Under the pieces are notes generated by a model. That model had not been told where the DNA came from, searched no databases, and was given only the letters and a program-made list of their open reading frames with translations. 53,380 bases of DNA from VRUE01 sp036266075 (GTDB taxonomy: Bacteria > Actinomycetota > Thermoleophilia > Solirubrobacterales > 70-9), in assembly GCA_036266075.1 (NCBI GenBank), contig DATANV010000018.1, positions 1 to 53,380 of the forward strand, read 5' to 3'. Made by a program: the position numbers and the translations under genes. Positions 8,207 to 14,246 of the stretch are shown in pieces. Position 1 is the first letter of the stretch. Every line of letters begins with the position of its first letter.

Positions 8207-9070
8207 ATGGAGCTGGACACGATCGTCGTCAGCCACGGTGCCGAGGAGCTGCTGCGGCGCTGCCTGCGCTCGCTCGAACGGCACCCGCCCTCGGGGGGGA
8301 TGCGGGTCACGGTGGTCGACAGCGGCAGCCCCGATTCGACGCCGGACATGGTCGCGCGCGAGTTCCCCGAGGTGCGGCTGGTCCGCTGCGCCAACATCGG
8401 CTTCTCAGCCGCCAACAACCTGGCGCTGCGCGAGGCCGAGGCGGAGGCGGTCCTGCTGCTCAACCCCGACACGGAGGTCTACGCCGGCACCCTCGACGCC
8501 GCCCTGGCGCGGCTGCGCTCGGAGCCGCGGATCGGGATGGTCGGGGTCAAGCTGGTGACCGAGAGCGGCGAGCTGGACCACGCCTGCAAGCGCTCCTTCC
8601 CGACGCCGCTCGGCGCCCTCGCCCACTTCAGCGGGATCGGCCGCGAGAACGGTGCCTCCGAGGCCCTGAGTCAGTACCGCGCCACCCACCTCGGCGATGA
8701 CGAGGCGGGCGAGGTAGACGCGGTCAACGGCGCCTTCATGCTCTGCCGCGGCGAGGCGGTGCGCGAGGTCGGCCTGCTCGACGAGGGCTACTGGCTCTAC
8801 ATGGAGGACCTCGACTGGTGCCACCGCTTCTGGGACGCCGGCTGGAAGGTCTTCTACGAGCCCGCTGGCGTCGCCCTGCACGTCAAGGGCGGCTCCAGCG
8901 GCGAGCGGCGCGGCCTGCGCCAGGAAATCGCCTTCCATCGCGGCATGGGCCGCTTTTACCGGCGCTTCGACGCGCCTGAGCACGGCTTTCTGCTCAACAC
9001 GGCGGTCTACGCCGGCATCGGCGCCAAACTCGCGACGAGCCTGGCGATCACCGCGGTCCGCCGCCGCTGA
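8207..9070 (+). CDS. GT2 family glycosyltransferase (rhamnosyltransferase-like)
   Basis: A 287-residue GT-A enzyme. The nucleotide-binding segment VVDSGSPDSTPD lies near residue 38, the metal-binding region is LLLNPDTEVY near 84, and the C-terminal half has GLLDEGYWLYMEDLDWCHR, typical of WbbL/RfbF-like rhamnosyltransferases. It is predicted to be cytosolic and to add one sugar, plausibly rhamnose given the adjacent rml operon, to the lipid-linked chain. The frame is open far upstream, but that stretch lies antisense to the pyruvyl transferase. ATG 8207 starts the conserved domain and follows the TACAGT box by 6 bases. Confidence 0.88.
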   Translation: MELDTIVVSHGAEELLRRCLRSLERHPPSGGMRVTVVDSGSPDSTPDMVAREFPEVRLVRCANIGFSAANNLALREAEAEAVLLLNPDTEVYAGTLDAALARLRSEPRIGMVGVKLVTESGELDHACKRSFPTPLGALAHFSGIGRENGASEALSQYRATHLGDDEAGEVDAVNGAFMLCRGEAVREVGLLDEGYWLYMEDLDWCHRFWDAGWKVFYEPAGVALHVKGGSSGERRGLRQEIAFHRGMGRFYRRFDAPEHGFLLNTAVYAGIGAKLATSLAITAVRRR

Positions 9071-9078
9071 GGCTCCAG

Positions 9079-9105
9079 AAACGACAAGACCCGCCGAAGC
9101 GGGTC
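9079..9105 (-). terminator. Rho-independent terminator with UUCG loop
   Basis: Read on the minus strand, GACCCGC-TTCG-GCGGGTC forms a 7-bp GC stem with a UUCG tetraloop (9105-9088), followed by the T-rich TTGTCGTTT (9087-9079). The plus strand has no T tract, so it terminates minus-strand RNA: the tRNA-like transcript, or read-through from rmlC. Confidence 0.65.
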
Positions 9106-9206
9106 GAGTCTGGTGACGCGGGGAACCACCCCGCAGGCGGCCGACACCCACCGTCAGAGTACCACGGTGATCCGCACCAAACTCGCCCGCTTCGATAGGC
9201 CATATG

Positions 9207-9297
9207 CGGAGGGCGCCGGACTCGAACCGGATCCAGTGGTTTTGCCGGACATGGTGGGTATCGGGCCACCTGGGGTCACCTATCCCCTTCACCCTCC
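9207..9297 (-). ncRNA. tRNA-like RNA candidate (class II cloverleaf, 8/4 acceptor branch, odd anticodon loop)
   Basis: On the minus strand these 91 bases fold as a cloverleaf. GGAGGGTG pairs with CGCCCTCC (8 bp, one G-U), with G as discriminator. The D-arm is GGGG/CCCC with loop ATAGGTGA, showing A14, G18G19 and A21 equivalents. The next arm is GGTGG/CCACC, then a 5-bp long variable arm (TCCGG/CTGGA), then a T-arm with CCGG/CCGG and loop TTCGAGT. The T-stem is 4 bp if the acceptor is 8 bp, as in published allo-tRNAs; the long variable arm and G73 are serine-like. The anticodon loop is CCCGATAC, 8 bases without U33, and CCA is not encoded, so normal decoding is doubtful. A decayed tRNA or unrelated structured RNA remain possible. 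Confidence 0.4.
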
Positions 9298-9305
9298 TGC
9301 CGGCG

Positions 9306-9311
9306 ACGGTA
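9306..9311 (-). promoter_or_regulatory. -10 box (TACCGT) before the tRNA-like RNA
   Basis: TACCGT, preceded by TGC (extended -10 form), ends 8 bases before the first base of the cloverleaf, the same spacing seen before leaderless genes in this window. Transcription would begin at or within two bases of the RNA 5' end. Confidence 0.4.
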
Positions 9312-9318
9312 GCAGTGA

Positions 9319-9342
9319 ATTTCACCTGCAAAGCGGTGAAAT
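9319..9342. promoter_or_regulatory. Operator-like palindrome ATTTCACC-N8-GGTGAAAT
   Basis: A perfect 8-bp inverted repeat with an 8-base spacer lies over the expected -35 position of the TACCGT promoter, inside an AT-rich patch. It could bind a dimeric regulator. A stem in RNA is the alternative. Confidence 0.4.
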
Positions 9343-9428
9343 ACAAATTGACACACCAATTTTTCACTTGCGTATGTGTTCTGCTACAGAAGAAGGCCTA
9401 TCGGAGTGGACACCGCCGGCCTACTCGG

Positions 9429-9977
9429 TCAGAACGGAAGCGTGTCGCGAATTTCGGCGAGGCGGGGAGCCTTCCGATCTCGCTCGCTGAGGAGCGGCTC
9501 CGCAACCGGCCACTCGACACCCACGTCGGGGTCGTCCCAGGCGATGCCCGACTCGGTCGCTGGGTCATAGGTGCTGGAGAGCAGGTAGGTGACGTCGGCC
9601 AGGTCGCTGAGCACGGCGAAGCCGTGGCCGAAGCCTGCGGGGACAAAGAGCTGGCGGTGCTTCTCGTCATCGAGCACGTGGCCCTCCCACTGGCCGAAGG
9701 TCGGCGAGTCGCGCCGCAGGTCGACCGCGACGTCGAAGATCCGCCCCCGCGGGCAGCGCACCAGCTTCGCCTGGCCGGGATGGGTCTGGAAGTGGAGGCC
9801 GCGCAGCGTGTCCTTGACCGAGCGCGACTGGTTGTGCTGGACGAACTCGACGTCGACGCCCAGCTCAGCCCAACTTTCACCACGGAAGGTCTCAACCAGG
9901 AAGCCGCGCTCGTCGCCGTGAACCTGCGGCTCGAGCAGGACCACACCCTCGAGCTTCGTCTCCAGCCGCTGCGGCAT
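9429..9977 (-). CDS. rmlC: dTDP-4-dehydrorhamnose 3,5-epimerase
   Basis: A 182-residue cupin enzyme, the normal length for RmlC. It epimerises C3 and C5 of dTDP-4-keto-6-deoxyglucose in dTDP-L-rhamnose synthesis. Recognisable family blocks are DERGFLVETFR, FVQHNQSRS, LRGLHFQ (the catalytic His region), DVAVDLRRDSPTFGQW and FVPAGFGHGFAVLSD. The ATG overlaps the rmlB stop by one base (TGATG), so the two are translationally coupled. It is the last gene of the rmlA-D-B-C operon. No terminator follows directly; the nearest minus-strand terminator is at 9079-9105, beyond the tRNA-like RNA. Confidence 0.96.
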   Translation of the reverse strand: MPQRLETKLEGVVLLEPQVHGDERGFLVETFRGESWAELGVDVEFVQHNQSRSVKDTLRGLHFQTHPGQAKLVRCPRGRIFDVAVDLRRDSPTFGQWEGHVLDDEKHRQLFVPAGFGHGFAVLSDLADVTYLLSSTYDPATESGIAWDDPDVGVEWPVAEPLLSERDRKAPRLAEIRDTLPF

Positions 9978-10960
9978 CAGCCCAGCGCTTTGCCGTACTG
10001 CTTCTCGTAGTACTCGCGGTACTCACCTGAGCGGATCGGCCCCCACCACTCCTCGTTGTCGCGGTACCACTGCACGGTGCGTTCCAAGCCCTCGGCAAAG
10101 TGCACCTGCGCCTCCCAGCCGAGCTCCTCGCGCAGCTTCGCCGAGGACAGGGAGTAACGGCGGTCGTGACCGGGACGGTCCTTGACGTACTCGATCAGCG
10201 ACTCGTCCCCGCCGGTCAGCTCGATTACCCGTTTCACCACCTCGATGTTCTCGCACTCGTCGGGACCGCCGACGTTGTAGGCCTCGCCGGCCCGGCCCTT
10301 CATCAGCACGGTGTGGATGCCACGGCAGAAGTCCTCGACAAAGAGCCAGTTGCGAACCTGACGACCGTCCCCGTAGACCGGCAGCGGGTCGCCGTGGACG
10401 GCGTTCAGGACCATCAGCGGGATCAGCTTCTCCGGATACTGGCGCGGACCGTAGTTGTTGGAGCCGCGCACGATCGCGGCCTCGATCCCGTAGGTGTGAA
10501 CATGCGCGGAGACCAGCAGGTCGCCCGCCGCCTTGGTCGCCGAGTAGGGCGAGGAGGGATCGAGCGGAGAGGTCTCGGTGAAGGAGCCGGAATCGATCGA
10601 GCCGTAGACCTCGTCGGTGGAGACCTGCAGGTAGCGGCCGATGCCAAGCTCGCGGGCGGCGTCGAGCAGGGTGCCGGTGCCGATCACGTGGGTGCGAGCG
10701 AAGGCGTCCTGGTCGTCGATCGAACGGTCGACGTGCGACTCGGCGGCGAAATTGACGACCGCGTCGCGGCCCTCCATCGCCTCGCGCACGACCGCCGGGT
10801 CCTCGATCGCGCCGACCACCAGCTCGACGTCGTCGGGCAGGTTCTCGCGGCGGCCGGCATAGGTCAGCTTGTCGAGCACCCTCACCTCGTGCTCCTCGCC
10901 GATCAAACGGACGTAAGTCGAGCCGATGAAGCCGGCGGCGCCGGTGACGAGGATCTTCAC
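9977..10960 (-). CDS. rmlB: dTDP-glucose 4,6-dehydratase
   Basis: A 327-residue extended SDR that converts dTDP-glucose to dTDP-4-keto-6-deoxyglucose. The NAD-binding GAAGFIGS lies at about 7-14, with FAAESHVDRS, the STDEVYGS block and catalytic YSATK (Tyr-x3-Lys) downstream, then NNYGPRQYPEKLIP. The open frame runs upstream into rmlD, but GTG 10960 begins the conserved KILVTGAAG strand and overlaps the rmlD stop in GTGA, so I chose it. Second step of rhamnose synthesis; soluble, presumably a homodimer as in the family. Confidence 0.96.
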   Translation of the reverse strand: MKILVTGAAGFIGSTYVRLIGEEHEVRVLDKLTYAGRRENLPDDVELVVGAIEDPAVVREAMEGRDAVVNFAAESHVDRSIDDQDAFARTHVIGTGTLLDAARELGIGRYLQVSTDEVYGSIDSGSFTETSPLDPSSPYSATKAAGDLLVSAHVHTYGIEAAIVRGSNNYGPRQYPEKLIPLMVLNAVHGDPLPVYGDGRQVRNWLFVEDFCRGIHTVLMKGRAGEAYNVGGPDECENIEVVKRVIELTGGDESLIEYVKDRPGHDRRYSLSSAKLREELGWEAQVHFAEGLERTVQWYRDNEEWWGPIRSGEYREYYEKQYGKALG

Positions 10961-11811
10961 GCCGCCGCCTCCGTCTCCGCCCCGCGCTGCGCCAGGTAAG
11001 CCGCAAGCCCGTCCTGCCAAGAGGGCAGCTCGATCGCGTGCTCGCGCTGGCTGGTCAGCGCCGAGTAGGGCGGGCGTGGCGCCGGCCGGCCGAGCATCTC
11101 GGTCGTCGCCGACATCACTTTGCACTCGACCTTGGCCTGCTCGAAGATCTCACCCGCGAACTCGTACCAGGAGCAGGCGCCCGCCGCGGCCATGTGGTGG
11201 ATGCCGAACTCGACCCCCTCGATGAGCCGCACGATGCCATAGGCGAGGTGCCAGGTGTAGGTCGGCGAGCCGACCTGGTCGCGGACCACCAGGACCTCGC
11301 CGTGGTCGGCGGCGAGCCGCAGCATCGTCTCGACGAAGTTGCGGCCGCCGGTGCCGAACAGCCAGGCCGAGCGGACGACGAAGTGGCGCTTGTTAGCTGC
11401 CCTGGTCGCCTCCTCGCCGGCCAGCTTGCTGCGGCCGTAGGCTGAGAGAGGCGCCGTTTGGTCGGTCTCGACGTAGGGCGCGGCCTTGCTGCCGTCGAAG
11501 ACGTAGTCGCTGGAGACGTAGACGACAGAGGCATCGACGGCTACGGCCGCTGCGGCGACGTTGCCGGCACCCTCGCCATTGACGCGGGTCGCCTCGCCCT
11601 CGGCGTCCTCGGCGCCGTCGACGTCGGTCCAGGCGGCGCAGTTGACGACCACCGCGGGGCGCTCGGCCTCGAGCTTCGCACCCACCGTGTCGGCGTCGGT
11701 CACGTCCAGCTCGTTGTGGCCGTAGCCGACGACCTCGTGGCCGGCGTTGCCGGCGGCCAGCATCAGGTCGCGGCCCAGCATCCCGGCGGCGCCCGTCACC
11801 AGCAGCTTCAC
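10957..11811 (-). CDS. rmlD: dTDP-4-dehydrorhamnose reductase
   Basis: A 284-residue SDR that makes the last reduction to dTDP-L-rhamnose. It starts KLLVTGAAGMLGRDLM, with the GxxGxxG nucleotide-binding motif near residue 8. It also has NCAAWTDVDGAE, YVSSDYVFDG, catalytic YGRSK, and RSAWLFGTGGRNFVETM, all diagnostic for RmlD. It sits 13 bases after rmlA and overlaps rmlB by 4 bases. Length and motifs are intact. Confidence 0.96.
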   Translation of the reverse strand: MKLLVTGAAGMLGRDLMLAAGNAGHEVVGYGHNELDVTDADTVGAKLEAERPAVVVNCAAWTDVDGAEDAEGEATRVNGEGAGNVAAAAVAVDASVVYVSSDYVFDGSKAAPYVETDQTAPLSAYGRSKLAGEEATRAANKRHFVVRSAWLFGTGGRNFVETMLRLAADHGEVLVVRDQVGSPTYTWHLAYGIVRLIEGVEFGIHHMAAAGACSWYEFAGEIFEQAKVECKVMSATTEMLGRPAPRPPYSALTSQREHAIELPSWQDGLAAYLAQRGAETEAAA

Positions 11812-11824
11812 GGCGAGCGCTCCA

Positions 11825-12901
11825 TCAAACGATCTTGATCTCCGACTTGTCGCCGACCAGCATCTGCAGGGTCTTTGGCCTTCCCTCGCTTCGGGTGAGC
11901 TTGACGTCGCGGCCGAGCAGGCTGGCCTCCATCCTCGTGTCGAGGTCGGCGACGGTCGAACCGGAGAGGACGATCGAGTGCTCGATTTCCGAACGGGCGA
12001 TGGAGACGTTCTCGCCGATCGACGTGTAGGGGCCGACGTAGGCGTCCTCGATCGAGGCGCCGGCGCCGATCACCGCCGGGCCGCGCACGACCGAGCCGCG
12101 GATCGTCGCTCCCGGCTCGACCACGACCCGGCCCTCGACCCGAGAGGAATCGTCGACCTCACCCTCGAGCCGCGTCTCGATCTCCTCCAGGACCAGGCGG
12201 TTGGCCTCGAGCATGTCGGCCAGCTGGCCGGTGTCCTTCCACCAGCCGCTGACCACCTCGGACTGGACCTTCGACCCGTCCTCGATCAGCTTCTGGATCG
12301 CCTCCGTGATCTCGTACTCGCCGCGCCAGGAGGGCTCCAGCGAGCGCGCCGCCGCGAAGATCTGCGGGCCGAACAGGTAGACGCCGACCAACGCCAGGTC
12401 CGACGGCGGGTCTTTCGGCTTCTCGACCAAGCGGACGACGTGATCGCCGTCGAGCTCGGCGACACCGTAGGAGCTGGGATCGGAGACGGGCGTCAGCAGG
12501 ATCAGCGCGTCGGGTTCGGACTCACGAAAGCTGGCCACTAGGCCGCGCAGGCCGTCGGCCAGCAGGTTGTCGCCGAGGTACATCACGAACGGCGAGCCGC
12601 CGATGAAATCCTCGGCGGTCAGCACCGCGTGGGCCAGACCGGCCGGTTCGTCCTGGACGATGTAGGTGATCTTCGCGCCGAACTGCGAGCCGTCGCCCGC
12701 GGCCTCGCGGATCTCCTCACCGGTCTCGGGGGCGATGATGATGCCGATCTCCTCGACGCCGGCCTCGACCAGTGCCTCGATCCCGTAGAAGAGCACGGGT
12801 TTGTTGGCGACCGGCACCAGTTGCTTTGCCGAGGTGTGGGTGATCGGCCGCAGCCGGGTCCCCGCGCCGCCGGAGAGGATCAGTCCCTTCAGGGGCTCCA
12901 T
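11825..12901 (-). CDS. rmlA: Glucose-1-phosphate thymidylyltransferase (long form)
   Basis: A 358-residue nucleotidyltransferase that makes dTDP-glucose from glucose-1-phosphate and dTTP. The signature GLILSGGAGTRLRPIT starts at residue 5, followed by KQLVPVANKPVLFYGIE and YLGDNLL. At about 355 residues it is the long StrD/RfbA type, with C-terminal left-handed beta-helix repeats (VVEPGATIRGSVVRGPAVIG) after the catalytic domain. ATG 12901 is chosen; TTG 12913 is in frame but overlaps a TAGGGT box. It heads the rml operon and is divergent from a GT2 gene 32 bases away. Confidence 0.95.
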   Translation of the reverse strand: MEPLKGLILSGGAGTRLRPITHTSAKQLVPVANKPVLFYGIEALVEAGVEEIGIIIAPETGEEIREAAGDGSQFGAKITYIVQDEPAGLAHAVLTAEDFIGGSPFVMYLGDNLLADGLRGLVASFRESEPDALILLTPVSDPSSYGVAELDGDHVVRLVEKPKDPPSDLALVGVYLFGPQIFAAARSLEPSWRGEYEITEAIQKLIEDGSKVQSEVVSGWWKDTGQLADMLEANRLVLEEIETRLEGEVDDSSRVEGRVVVEPGATIRGSVVRGPAVIGAGASIEDAYVGPYTSIGENVSIARSEIEHSIVLSGSTVADLDTRMEASLLGRDVKLTRSEGRPKTLQMLVGDKSEIKIV

Positions 12902-12912
12902 GGAAGGCTGCA

Positions 12913-12918
12913 ACCCTA
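12913..12918 (-). promoter_or_regulatory. -10 box (TAGGGT) for the rml operon
   Basis: TANNNT ending 11 bases before ATG 12901. Its TA is shared with an imperfect plus-strand TACCGG (12917-12922) before the GT2 gene, so the 32-bp gap may be a weak bidirectional promoter. Confidence 0.35.
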
Positions 12919-12933
12919 CCGGGGCCGAAAAGC

Positions 12934-13866
12934 ATGCGACCCGCCGTCTATATCCCCCACTTCAACGGCTTCGCCCGCCTCGAGCGGGCGTTGGCCAGCC
13001 TGCGCGAGCAGACGCGACCGCTCGACGTCGTCGTCGTCGACAACGGCTCCAGCGACGGCTCCCAGGAGCTGCTGCGCGAGCGTTTCGCGGAGGTCGCGCT
13101 GGTCGAGCTGGATCGCAACGTCGGCTTCGGGCCGGCGCTCAACCGAGCAATCGCCGAGCGCCCCGGCGACCCGGTGCTGCTGCTCAACAACGACGTCGAG
13201 TGCGAGCCGCGCTTTGTCGAGGCGATGTTGGAGGCGGCAGATGGCGGGACGGAGATGGTCGCCGGCGTCCTGCTGCAGGAAGCGGCACCGCAGCTGATCG
13301 ACTCTGCCGGGGTCGTCGCCGACCGCGCGCTGATGGGCTTCGATTACCTGCACGGAGAACCGCTGGAGGCGCTGCCAGGGGCTCCAGCGCCGCTCGGCCC
13401 GACCGGTGGCGCCGCCCTGTACCGGCTCGAGGCCTTTCGCGCCGCCGGCGGCTTCGACGAACGCATCTTCCTCTACTACGAGGACCTCGACCTGGCGCTG
13501 CGGCTGCGCGCCGCCGGCGCCCGCTGCGCCCTGGCGCCGGGTGCCCGGGCGATCCACGCCTACTCCGCGAGCAGCGGCGCGGCCAGCGGTTTCAAGTACG
13601 CCCACAGCGGCTGGAGCCGCGGCTACATGCTGCGCCGCTACGGCGTCCACTCACAACCGGGCCGGGCCCTGCGCGCGCTCGCCGCAGAGGCGGCGATCTG
13701 CGCCGGCCAGCTCGTCAAGGACCGCACCGCACGGGGGCTCGCCGGCCGAGTGCGCGGCTGGCGCGACGGAGCGGGCCTGGAGCGACGACAGGCCGACGAG
13801 ACGTCCCTGCTCGACATCCCCCTGCACGAGGCGCTGGCGCGCCGCCGCCGCCGCCGCGGCAGCTAG
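12934..13866 (+). CDS. GT2 family glycosyltransferase (rhamnosyltransferase-like)
   Basis: A 310-residue GT-A protein. It starts with AVYIPHFNGFARLERAL, then VVVDNGSSDGSQELL near residue 35, LLLNNDVECEPRF (metal and acceptor region) and AAGGFDERIFLYYEDLDLALRLRAAG in the C-terminal half. This is the WbbL/RfbN-like group that typically uses dTDP-rhamnose. ATG 12934 begins the domain directly. It is divergent from rmlA and ends 14 bases before a convergent coiled-coil gene. The sugar specificity is inferred from the neighbouring rml genes. Confidence 0.88.
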   Translation: MRPAVYIPHFNGFARLERALASLREQTRPLDVVVVDNGSSDGSQELLRERFAEVALVELDRNVGFGPALNRAIAERPGDPVLLLNNDVECEPRFVEAMLEAADGGTEMVAGVLLQEAAPQLIDSAGVVADRALMGFDYLHGEPLEALPGAPAPLGPTGGAALYRLEAFRAAGGFDERIFLYYEDLDLALRLRAAGARCALAPGARAIHAYSASSGAASGFKYAHSGWSRGYMLRRYGVHSQPGRALRALAAEAAICAGQLVKDRTARGLAGRVRGWRDGAGLERRQADETSLLDIPLHEALARRRRRRGS

Positions 13867-13880
13867 CGGTGGGTTGGGGG

Positions 13881-14246
13881 TCAGCGCCGGGGGAGCAGCC
13901 GGGCCCGGATCCGCCGCATGATTCCCGCGACTCCGCTGCGAAGCCTCGCGATCTCGCCCCCGAGCACCTCGATGTGGCTGGCCTGATCGGCCACCTGGAG
14001 CCTCAGCTCCGCGTTGTGCTGTCGAACCCGCTCGAGCTCGGATTTGGCCTCCTCCAGCTCGCCCGCCAGGGAGTCGCGCTCGGCGATCAGCTTCGTCAGG
14101 CGGCGGACCGCCGGCGCGACCGCCGGCCGCGGGGCGGCCGTCCGGCCCAGCTCGAGGCTACGAATCTCCGCCGCCAACTCGGCGTTGACGCGCAGCAGCG
14201 CCTCGACCCGAGCGTCGTCGTCTCCCCCTGCGGGCTTGGCCGTCAT
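13881..14246 (-). CDS. Small coiled-coil protein in glycosyltransferase operon
   Basis: A 121-residue hydrophilic protein without signal peptide or membrane helix. Residues from about 12 to 105 have heptad-like Leu/Ile/Val spacing (EALLRVNAELAAEIRSLEL, LIAERDSLAGELEEAKSEL, ELRLQVADQASHIEVLGG), a long coiled coil, ending in a very basic tail (MRRIRARLLPRR). ATG 14246 overlaps the upstream GT4-GT2 stop in ATGA, so it is coupled to it. I know no family for it. A scaffold, chain-length ruler or membrane-surface tether for glycosyltransferases is a reasonable guess. A similar small coiled-coil protein is encoded at 25317. Confidence 0.7.
   Translation of the reverse strand: MTAKPAGGDDDARVEALLRVNAELAAEIRSLELGRTAAPRPAVAPAVRRLTKLIAERDSLAGELEEAKSELERVRQHNAELRLQVADQASHIEVLGGEIARLRSGVAGIMRRIRARLLPRR

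Larger units (their letters stand above)
9071..9428. other. Long intergenic region between convergent GT2 and rmlC
   Basis: This is the longest gap in the window. No protein gene is convincing here. Bases 9313-9400 are strikingly AT-rich for this genome and contain an 8-bp palindrome. Bases 9207-9297 fold as a tRNA-like cloverleaf on the minus strand. Bases 9115-9175 contain two further short hairpins, and 9079-9105 is a terminator facing the minus direction. The whole layout suggests one minus-strand RNA of roughly 215 bases. Confidence 0.6.

Noticed and set aside
9115..9175. Riboswitch (c-di-AMP-like) in the plus direction
   Set aside because: GCGGGGAACCACCCCGC and neighbouring hairpins looked suggestive, but conserved core elements are missing and no gene follows in that direction.
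9205..9300. Standard tRNA-Ser gene
   Set aside because: Acceptor, T-loop, variable arm and discriminator fit, but the anticodon loop has 8 bases, no U33 and no serine anticodon; reported only as tRNA-like.
9348..9378. Plus-strand TTGACA with a TATGTG about 19 bases downstream
   Set aside because: The -10 is poor and the direction leads only into antisense of rmlC; the AT-rich patch fits the minus-strand RNA better.
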